From: an uncultured Oscillospiraceae bacterium
GTDB taxonomy: Bacteria; Bacillota; Clostridia; Oscillospirales; Acutalibacteraceae
Direction of reading: 5' to 3'
Assembly (NCBI GenBank): GCA_905193225.1
Contig: CAJJNV010000038.1
Span: forward strand, 1 to 5,380
DNA length: 5,380 bases
Under the pieces are notes generated by a model, which was not told the origin of the DNA, made no database searches, and saw nothing but the letters and a program-made list of their open reading frames with translations. This document shows positions 1 to 4,907 of this stretch, in pieces (within the stretch, counting starts at the first letter, position 1; every line of letters starts with the position of its first letter). The translations under genes and the position numbers were made by a program.

Positions 1-10
1 GCACCTATAC

Positions 11-50
11 GACAACAGCCAAGCCCGGTTTTGAGCTTGGCTGTGTTTCT
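11..50. terminator. Stem-loop after the dockerin protease gene, possible bidirectional terminator
   Basis: A perfect 10-bp inverted repeat, ACAGCCAAGC at 15-24 and GCTTGGCTGT at 35-44, encloses a 10-nt loop. It lies 13 nt past the stop codon of the minus-strand protease gene, where a terminator is expected. In the minus direction the bases after the stem are only weakly T-rich (TGTCGTATAGG). In the plus direction the stem is followed by a better T-rich run (GTTTCTTCATTT). It may therefore serve both this gene and a convergent gene to the left of the window. The stem is seen directly; termination is inferred. Confidence 0.6.
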
Positions 51-57
51 TCATTTA

Positions 58-3000
58 TTATCTGTTTATCGGCAGCTGCTTGATTTTCCCCACCGAATAC
101 ATCAGAATCAGCATGGCGTCGAGAGAGGTTATTTTTCCGTCCTTATCGACATCGCACAAAAATCTTCCGTCGCCCTCAAGCTTGGATTTTTTAACGACGG
201 TACAAAGGGCGGCCAAAGCGTCGCTCGAGTTCACCTCGGAATCAAGATTTGCATCGCCGTATTTTCCCGTCATGGGAAGAATTTCGCCTGCTTTGAGTGT
301 CCTTTTGCAGTCGCTGCAGATAACATCTCCGGAATATCCGTCGGATATACGGGTGGGCTCGACGGTACCTACAAGACGGGGATTCTTGTGATTTTCCCCG
401 TTTTTCTCTCCATAGCTTTGCCCGCACACCTCGCAAATGGCAGGTGTTATGCAGGTAGCCTCGCCGCCCGTATGAAGGCCGAGTTCAAACCTTTCGTCAC
501 ACCCGTCGGCGGTGCAGCCCTTCCAGTGGCTTTGCCCGTCAAAGGACCATTCGGCTTTGGGTGAATGGGTCTGATCAAGGCCGTCAACCGAAAAGGTCAG
601 CGTACCGTCGGTTATTTCGTCGACGCTTATGAAAATTCCGCCGGCAACCTTATAGCCCTCATTAAGTCCGAGAGCCGCGTCGGATTTTGTCGCATAGCTT
701 CCGCAGGGAATTTCATAATCCCACCGCCCGGACGAGCCGTTCGTATTGCTCGGGAATTTGTTGTCGCTGTTTGAAATATAAAGAACGAGTCCCGATTTTA
801 AATTTACCCCCTTCAAAAGCGTACCGTCATAGCGGTAAATCTCCTTTTGCTGATTGTCGTATTTATCTCCCTTTTCGGTGAAATTACGGTACTCGGCATA
901 GAGGGTTCTGCTGCCGTTGGGAATACTCATTTTAAAGCACACCGTACCGCTTTTCGCCCCCGCGGTATTAAGAGTATAGCTGCCGTTTGAGGTTACGTTT
1001 TCCATACCGCCGTCAAGAAAACCGAGCGCCTCCTTTTCCTTTGGAGAGATCGACTGCGGTATGGGCGACAGGTGCTTTGCCATGGCCGACATATAATAGA
1101 CAGGCGAGCTTTGGGAGGAGTTGTAGAGATCGCGAAGCCCGAGGATGTGACCGGTCTCGTGAACAGCCGCGCCGATGGAAAATATGGGCTTTGAGTCGGA
1201 GGCCTTATAAAAGAATTCGTAGCTTGGTGTAAGCTGAACATAATTCCCGCTTTTTACAGTCCCCGAATCGGTCGAAAAGCTTACCATGTCGGTATAATCC
1301 CGATAGTTCCACAGCGGCGATGACCAGCTCACCGAAATGTTCTGCTCGGTAGGCTTTAAAAGAAGGGTTAAGCTGTCGGCAAAACCGTCGCCGTTTTTGT
1401 CGAGATTTGAAAAATCATAGGTTCTTCCCGAAATGTCGATCGGAAGGCTGCCCTCCCCCAGAGCTCGGTTTACGGCGCCCGCCCAATCCTCTTTAAGCTC
1501 ATACATTCTCTGCGACTGTTCATATGCACCGTCATAACCCTCGGGATTTTGCTCGCTTTTTTCGGCATAATATCCCCGATTTTTCGAAAGCTTCACCGAA
1601 CCGCCCTTTTCGGTCAGAAAAACCGAATTTATGTCAAGCCTTCCGCCCGAAACGGTTTTGTAATAGTCACAAACGCTGTATTCGGCCGAATTGTAGGAGT
1701 TATCCATAATTGTCATGACATCGGCCGAGCCGTATATGTCGTGTATAAATTCCTCCTCGTCGGCAAATCTAACGGGAACAATAAGGTTTGTAAAATTGCC
1801 CGAAAGCTCGTTTTGCTCATCCTCAAGCTTTGTGAACGCCTTTATTCGCCCGACACAGTTTTGCAGCTTTGAAAAGCCTTCCCCCGCATATGAAAGGGTC
1901 ATAAGATCCTTATATGCCGTGACCACCTTGGCATTGCCGCGGGCATTTTCAACGCGTATTATAACCGAAAACCAGCTTCCCTTTTCAAGGGGCACGCCGT
2001 TTTCAAGCTCAAGGGTAACATAGCCCCCGTGGTCAAAGGTCTTGCTGACCGACGCAGCAAGCCTCCCTCCGGAGATGGGTACGCTGCCGTTTTCCGAAAA
2101 AGGACTGTCAAGCCCTGTATAAATTTCTGCCTTCACCGTTATATCTTCCCCCATGACGGCGGCATTGACCGCCCTCAGCACCTCGGTTTTGCCGTTTTCT
2201 CCGCCTTTTTTTGCTTTAAAAACATTGGCAACCGTTTTGTCGTTTCGAAGGGAAAAGTCGTCTAAATTACCGTCATAATAATAGTTATAATCATATTTTT
2301 CGACAGGCGCATAGGTAAAAGCATAAACACTTGAGCTTGTGTTTTCATAGGAAAGATAAAAATATTCAAGGGAGCGATAGCTGTTTTTCACAAGCCAGCC
2401 GCCCTTTCTCCCCGCCGCCGAGGGGGAAAATCTGTCGGCCTCGATCGTATCGTCCCAGCCGATAACGGTGCAGGCGTGGGGGAAGCTGTCCGAGCCCTTC
2501 TCGGTTCTCGGATTATAGTATTCCGTCTCTCTGACATTGTTATACTGAAAGGTTACGGCGCCGTATTTTGCCACGGCCTCTTTTATGTCGGAAATATATT
2601 CGTCAAGATTATCCTTTTCGGGGATATAAAGCCCGTTTTCAAAGCGGAATGAAGGATTTTCGAAGGGATCTGCCGCTGCCGAAGTGCTTTCGGTGGGTCC
2701 CCACCACATGGAAAAAAGCTTGACTGCCTTTAAGGGATTCCCCGTCGTCTTCATGTAATCGGCACTTTGCCAGTCTCCCCCCGTGTTTTCGAGAGGGTCG
2801 GAGGTTCTTTTAAAAACCCGATATGCCGTAGCGACAGGATTCAGGTATAGCTCGTTCGGAGATTTATCGGTCAGCCCGCTCTTTAAAATGTTTGCCTCGG
2901 AGGCCGACGACGACGAATATGACCAGCAAAGATTGCTGTCCCCCTGATCCCTGACGGGGGTTATAATTCCGTCGCTTCGTCCGTCGTATTTTTCAAGCTT

Positions 3001-3117
3001 TGAAATTTCCTCCGAAGACAGGTTTACCGGATCGGCCGAAGAAAAAACATCGGCCGAAACCAGACAGGATAAAGCCACCGAAAGAGACAGGAAAACGCAC
3101 AACAGCTTTTTTGTCAT
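58..3117 (-). CDS. Secreted dual protease (papain-like C1 plus M6-like metallopeptidase) with C-terminal type I dockerin
   Basis: About 1019 residues. Residues 1-21 form a signal peptide (MTKK, a hydrophobic core, likely cut after LVSA). Residues ~45-270 look like a C1 papain-family cysteine peptidase: DQG with Gln58 (oxyanion hole), NLCWSY with Cys64, PHACTVIGW with His214, and KNSYRS with Asn245. No papain propeptide precedes it. Residues ~280-430 resemble the lectin-like beta domain that often follows C1 domains in clostridial surface proteins. Residues ~440-705 resemble an M6 (immune inhibitor A-like) metallopeptidase: SVCDYYKTVSGGRL, a Ca-type DKNGDGFAD loop at 573-581, and HETGHILGLRD at 653-663 with His653, Glu654, His657 and Asp663. 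A Cys-rich linker (868-937) leads to a two-repeat type I dockerin (954-1010; Asp955/Asn957/Asp959/Asp966 and Asp989/Asp991/Asp993/Asp1000). It is probably exported and bound to a cohesin scaffold to degrade protein. There is no LPXTG or membrane anchor. The ATG at 3117 is chosen because AGAGGTG lies 6 nt upstream and the signal peptide starts there. An in-frame TTG at 3186 would add 23 unlikely residues. Confidence 0.9.
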   Translation of the reverse strand: MTKKLLCVFLSLSVALSCLVSADVFSSADPVNLSSEEISKLEKYDGRSDGIITPVRDQGDSNLCWSYSSSSASEANILKSGLTDKSPNELYLNPVATAYRVFKRTSDPLENTGGDWQSADYMKTTGNPLKAVKLFSMWWGPTESTSAAADPFENPSFRFENGLYIPEKDNLDEYISDIKEAVAKYGAVTFQYNNVRETEYYNPRTEKGSDSFPHACTVIGWDDTIEADRFSPSAAGRKGGWLVKNSYRSLEYFYLSYENTSSSVYAFTYAPVEKYDYNYYYDGNLDDFSLRNDKTVANVFKAKKGGENGKTEVLRAVNAAVMGEDITVKAEIYTGLDSPFSENGSVPISGGRLAASVSKTFDHGGYVTLELENGVPLEKGSWFSVIIRVENARGNAKVVTAYKDLMTLSYAGEGFSKLQNCVGRIKAFTKLEDEQNELSGNFTNLIVPVRFADEEEFIHDIYGSADVMTIMDNSYNSAEYSVCDYYKTVSGGRLDINSVFLTEKGGSVKLSKNRGYYAEKSEQNPEGYDGAYEQSQRMYELKEDWAGAVNRALGEGSLPIDISGRTYDFSNLDKNGDGFADSLTLLLKPTEQNISVSWSSPLWNYRDYTDMVSFSTDSGTVKSGNYVQLTPSYEFFYKASDSKPIFSIGAAVHETGHILGLRDLYNSSQSSPVYYMSAMAKHLSPIPQSISPKEKEALGFLDGGMENVTSNGSYTLNTAGAKSGTVCFKMSIPNGSRTLYAEYRNFTEKGDKYDNQQKEIYRYDGTLLKGVNLKSGLVLYISNSDNKFPSNTNGSSGRWDYEIPCGSYATKSDAALGLNEGYKVAGGIFISVDEITDGTLTFSVDGLDQTHSPKAEWSFDGQSHWKGCTADGCDERFELGLHTGGEATCITPAICEVCGQSYGEKNGENHKNPRLVGTVEPTRISDGYSGDVICSDCKRTLKAGEILPMTGKYGDANLDSEVNSSDALAALCTVVKKSKLEGDGRFLCDVDKDGKITSLDAMLILMYSVGKIKQLPINR
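88..258 (-). other. Type I dockerin domain coding segment
   Basis: This segment encodes residues ~954-1010 of the protease. It contains two copies of the EF-hand-like calcium loop with the pattern D-x-N/D-x-D-x-x-V/I-x-x-x-D: first GDANLDSEVNSSDAL, then DVDKDGKITSLDAM. Each loop is followed by a short helix. Duplicated loops of this kind define type I dockerins, which bind cohesin modules of cellulosome scaffoldins. The Ser-Ser and Ser-Leu pairs just before the last Asp of each loop are at the usual cohesin-recognition positions. The cohesin partner is not in this window. Confidence 0.88.
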
Positions 3118-3120
3118 ATC

Positions 3121-3127
3121 CGTCACC
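3121..3127 (-). promoter_or_regulatory. Shine-Dalgarno site fixing the start of the dockerin protease
   Basis: On the minus strand AGAGGTGACGGAT precedes the ATG at 3117. The AGAGGTG core is about 6 nt from the start codon. This supports ATG 3117 rather than the in-frame TTG at 3186, which has no such site. Confidence 0.75.
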
Positions 3128-3184
3128 TCTTTAATTTTTTTGCGCGCACAAGCCGACAAGAGACAAGCACCTTCGAGCCGGCAC

Positions 3185-3202
3185 AAACGGGTATCCCCGT
3201 TT
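3185..3202 (-). repeat. Perfect hairpin in the 5' leader of the dockerin protease gene
   Basis: A perfect inverted repeat of AAACGGG and CCCGTTT is separated by 4 nt. It lies about 70 nt upstream of the start codon and about 10 nt downstream of the predicted transcription start. As RNA it forms a 7-bp stem with a GATA tetraloop. It is not followed by a T tract, so it is not an intrinsic terminator. It could be a 5' RNA-stabilising hairpin or a DNA operator. Its role is unknown. Confidence 0.55.
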
Positions 3203-3218
3203 ACATGTTTCGTTTATT

Positions 3219-3247
3219 ATTTTAACATACATTTTGACAAAAAACAA
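3219..3247 (-). promoter_or_regulatory. Candidate sigma-A promoter of the dockerin protease gene
   Basis: On the minus strand TTGTTT (3247-3242) is separated by 17 nt from TAAAAT (3224-3219), which is preceded by an extended -10 TGT. The predicted start near 3212 gives a leader of about 95 nt. The -35 lies inside the T tract of the degV terminator just upstream. The match is moderate in the -35 and good in the -10 and the spacing. Confidence 0.55.
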
Positions 3248-3294
3248 CCGCCCCGAGCAATGCCTTTTTGTAAAAACAACGTTTCCCGGGGCGG
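3238..3294 (-). terminator. Intrinsic terminator of the marR-degV operon
   Basis: On the minus strand CCGCCCCG (3294-3287) pairs with CGGGGCGG (3255-3248) as an 8-bp GC-only stem. It is followed at once by TTGTTTTTTG. The loop is about 31 nt and holds a smaller TTTTT/AAAAA inverted repeat that may fold inside. The stem starts only 5 nt after the degV stop codon. This is the standard form of a rho-independent terminator. Confidence 0.88.
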
Positions 3295-3299
3295 ACGGT

Positions 3300-4139
3300 T
3301 TATTTGTTTTTGAAAAAGGCCACGGCTACCGCACCCGGCCCGGCGTGGGTTCCGACCACACTGCCGATTTGGGAATATCTCACACGGTCAAGTTTTTCCT
3401 GCCAAAGCCATTTGCTGTCCTCGATATATTTAAGCAGCAAGGCATCGGAAATGCCGGTATATCCGAGCATAACCGGCCTTGAAAAATCAATACCGCCGGA
3501 TTTTTCAATTTCCCTGACAAGAAGGTTGTTTCCCTGTTTTGAGCCCCTCGCCTTGCCAAGCACACCTATAACCCCGTCGTTAAGGCATATAACCGGCTTT
3601 ATGTTTAAAACCGTACCCGCTACGGCGGCGGTTTTGGAAATGCGTCCGCCCTTTTTAAGATATTCAAGGGTGTCCACAAGGGCGACCACAGTGATTTTTT
3701 CCTTTTCCCTGTCAAGCCGATCTGCAATTTCCTTTGCCGAAAGGCCTTTTTGCGAAAGGGAAAGAGCAAGCTCGACAATAATTCCCTGTCCCACCGTTGT
3801 CGTTCCGCTGTCCACAACAAAAATTCCGGGAAAATCCTCTGCTGCAATACAGGCACTTTGATATGTTCCCGAAAGCTTTGAGGAAATGGTTATGACAACG
3901 GCCTGTTCACCGTTTTTTAGGGTACGGAAAAGCTTTTTAAACGCCTCGGGAGAGGGCTGGCTCGTTGTGGGAAGCTCGTCGCTTTCGATAAGCATTTCAT
4001 AAAATGTCTTGCGGTCGATGTCCACTCCGTCGACATATTCCCTATCTGAAAACCGCACGGTCAACGGCACCGTTTCCACCGAATTTTGAACCTCTTCCGC
4101 CATATCTGCCGACGAATCGACAATTATTCTTACACTCAT
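3300..4139 (-). CDS. DegV family protein, FakB-like fatty-acid-binding protein
   Basis: 279 residues, the normal full length for the DegV (EDD fold) family. Members bind a fatty acid and, as FakB, present it to the kinase FakA, which makes acyl-phosphate for phospholipid synthesis in the cytoplasm. Visible family marks are VDSSAD at 7-12, the TSQPS motif at 59-63, SSKLSGTYQSA at 86-96, FVVDS at 107-111, LKKGGRIS at 161-168, KPVI at 181-184, and the C-terminal GSVVGTHAGPGAV at 259-271. Thr59/Ser60, Ser90 and His265 lie in the segments that hold the carboxylate in FakB proteins (family knowledge; exact residues inferred). The start is ATG with AAAGGA 8 nt upstream, lying in the end of the preceding gene. 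Only 3 nt separate it from the marR stop, so the two are co-transcribed. No FakA gene is in the window, so the ligand and the FakB role are inferred. Confidence 0.93.
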   Translation of the reverse strand: MSVRIIVDSSADMAEEVQNSVETVPLTVRFSDREYVDGVDIDRKTFYEMLIESDELPTTSQPSPEAFKKLFRTLKNGEQAVVITISSKLSGTYQSACIAAEDFPGIFVVDSGTTTVGQGIIVELALSLSQKGLSAKEIADRLDREKEKITVVALVDTLEYLKKGGRISKTAAVAGTVLNIKPVICLNDGVIGVLGKARGSKQGNNLLVREIEKSGGIDFSRPVMLGYTGISDALLLKYIEDSKWLWQEKLDRVRYSQIGSVVGTHAGPGAVAVAFFKNK

Positions 4140-4142
4140 TTT

Positions 4143-4562
4143 TTACATCCTTTCATCGGCCGCCGCTTTTTCAAGCTTGTCGCTGACCTTTTTCAGAAAA
4201 CGGTAAAATATCTCCCGCTCTCCCTCGCTTAAATCCCCACCGACATTTTCCACAACCGAATCGATTTTAAGGGCTATTTTGCCGGCAGCCTCCCGCCCCT
4301 TTTCGGTCAGCTCCATGGGGGAATTATACCGCTTTTTGCCCTGCTCGCGGCAGCAAACAAATCCGTTTTTTTCAAGAAATCCGAGGCTTCTCGAAACAGT
4401 GGCCTTGTCCTCCTCGCATTTTTCGCAAAGCTCGGAGGCCGTCAGCTCCCCGAAAAGAAACAAAAAATAGAGGCAGGAAATATGCGGACTTTTAAGCCCG
4501 TATTCTCTCATTTCACGGTTCTTTATTCTTTTTATGTTGCGGTTTATCTTGGTCATAAGCAC
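4143..4562 (-). CDS. MarR family winged-helix transcriptional regulator
   Basis: 139 residues from the GTG at 4562, or 148 if translation starts at the upstream ACG at 4589. The protein has an N-terminal dimer helix (INRNIKRIKNREMREYGLKSPHISCLYFL), a helix-turn-helix at ~41-69 (TASELCEKCEEDKATVSRSL then FLEKNGFV), a basic wing at ~70-85 (EQGKKRY) ending in LTEKG, and a C-terminal helical pair that completes the dimer interface. This order is typical of MarR proteins, which act as dimers on palindromic operators and release DNA on ligand binding. It is the first gene of an operon with the DegV gene. A 32-bp palindrome over its own promoter start region suggests autorepression. The link to a fatty-acid-binding protein suggests, but does not prove, a lipid-type signal, as for the MarR regulator FabT. 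Start choice is uncertain: GTG 4562 and ATG 4556 both lack a well-placed ribosome site, while GGAGGG is ideally placed for ACG 4589. Confidence 0.9.
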   Translation of the reverse strand: MLMTKINRNIKRIKNREMREYGLKSPHISCLYFLFLFGELTASELCEKCEEDKATVSRSLGFLEKNGFVCCREQGKKRYNSPMELTEKGREAAGKIALKIDSVVENVGGDLSEGEREIFYRFLKKVSDKLEKAAADERM

Positions 4563-4586
4563 CGTAAAGGTTTCAAATTTTCCCTG

Positions 4587-4601
4587 CGTTTTAAGCCCTC
4601 C
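4587..4601 (-). promoter_or_regulatory. Strong Shine-Dalgarno GGAGGG in front of an in-frame ACG codon (possible marR start)
   Basis: On the minus strand GGAGGG (4601-4596) is followed by CTTAAA and then ACG (4589-4587), in frame with marR. The 6-nt gap is ideal. Reading from here adds TQGKFETFT before the GTG codon. The KFETF segment resembles the N-terminal start of many clostridial MarR proteins. The only in-frame codons between the upstream TGA stop and the GTG that are plausibly placed for this site are ACG and its neighbours; there is no ATG, GTG or TTG among them. Confidence 0.55.
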
Positions 4602-4630
4602 AAACTTGTTGAAGATTCAACAAGTTTGGA
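4599..4630. promoter_or_regulatory. 32-bp perfect palindrome, probable MarR operator
   Basis: The arms TCCAAACTTGTTGAA (4599-4613) and TTCAACAAGTTTGGA (4616-4630) are exact reverse complements around a 2-nt centre. The site abuts the -10 hexamer of the marR promoter, spans the expected transcription start and overlaps the Shine-Dalgarno GGAGG. The TTGTTGAA/TTCAACAA core fits the general style of MarR-family boxes. Binding there would block transcription of marR-degV. In RNA the same sequence would pair up and hide part of the ribosome site. The palindrome is seen; the binding protein is inferred from position. Confidence 0.8.
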
Positions 4631-4658
4631 TTTTAACACATTTTCGCCAAAAAGTCAA
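4630..4658 (-). promoter_or_regulatory. Sigma-A promoter of the marR-degV operon
   Basis: On the minus strand TTGACT (4658-4653) is separated by 17 nt from TAAAAT (4635-4630), with a TGT extended -10 just before it. Five of six -35 and five of six -10 bases match consensus. Transcription should begin around 4623, inside the palindrome, giving a leader of about 35 nt to the ACG codon. Confidence 0.82.
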
Positions 4659-4664
4659 GACAAA

Positions 4665-4690
4665 TTTCTGCCGACCGCAAGGGGCAGAAA
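4665..4690. repeat. Inverted repeat just upstream of the marR promoter
   Basis: TTTCTGCC (4665-4672) and GGCAGAAA (4683-4690) are perfect 8-bp arms around a 10-nt loop. The repeat lies 7 nt upstream of the marR -35 box, in the region shared with the divergent integrase gene. It has no T tract, so a terminator role is unlikely. It could be a second regulator site or the remnant of an element edge. Confidence 0.45.
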
Positions 4691-4907
4691 AGATAAAAGA
4701 TGTGAAAAAGACCGTAAATGCGCATATCCTTATTTTTCGTATGCGTTTTGTGTGCACTTTCGTGTGTGCTTTTTATACTTTAATAAAATTATCCTTAAAA
4801 ATTGCACATTAGCGTTGTCAGCGTATTTTTTCTACAATAAAGGTGATGATTTTTGTTTTCGTGACTTTAGGGTAAAATATTAGAAAAATACTCGGAGGTA
4901 ATTTGAG
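4691..4907. other. AT-rich region between the marR promoter and the integrase gene
   Basis: No gene with a credible start and homology is seen here; the open frame that crosses it on the plus strand is antisense to marR and has no recognisable family features. The stretch is visibly richer in A and T than the genes to its left. It must hold the integrase promoter. Weak candidates are TTGCAC (4802-4807) with TATTTT (4824-4829) at 16 nt, and a TAAAAT (4873-4878) without a good -35. A short inverted repeat, CGCATA (4721-4726) and TATGCG (4740-4745), is also present. An attachment site or element end could lie here but cannot be assigned. Confidence 0.5.
4893..4897 (+). promoter_or_regulatory. 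Shine-Dalgarno site of the integrase gene
   Basis: CGGAGGTAATTTGAG precedes the ATG at 4908. The GGAGG core is about 10 nt from the start codon. This is a strong site and supports the chosen start. Confidence 0.8.

Noticed and set aside
26..40. Lipoprotein signal for the protease (Cys near the end of its hydrophobic segment)
   Set aside because: The residues before the Cys (VALSC) do not fit a good lipobox, and VSA a few residues later is a better type I cleavage site.
31..564. Plus-strand open frame of 177 codons
   Set aside because: It lies antisense to the dockerin and linker coding region, has no ribosome site or recognisable domain, and follows from the codon bias of the real gene.
1549..2265. 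Several plus-strand open frames of 78-107 codons
   Set aside because: All lie opposite the protease gene, overlap each other in different frames and show no family features.
3118..3186. N-terminal extension of the protease from an in-frame TTG at 3186
   Set aside because: It would put 23 residues with several Cys and Lys in front of a clear signal peptide, has no ribosome site, and lies over the leader hairpin. The ATG at 3117 has AGAGGTG at good spacing.
3304..3861. Plus-strand open frame of 185 codons opposite degV
   Set aside because: The degV protein has complete family motifs; the antisense frame is rich in Ser, Pro and Arg in a way typical of shadow frames.
4482..4883. Plus-strand open frame of 133 codons from marR into the intergenic region
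   Set aside because: Half of it is antisense to marR, it crosses the promoter and palindrome, and its translation looks like random AT-rich sequence rich in Phe, Tyr and Lys.
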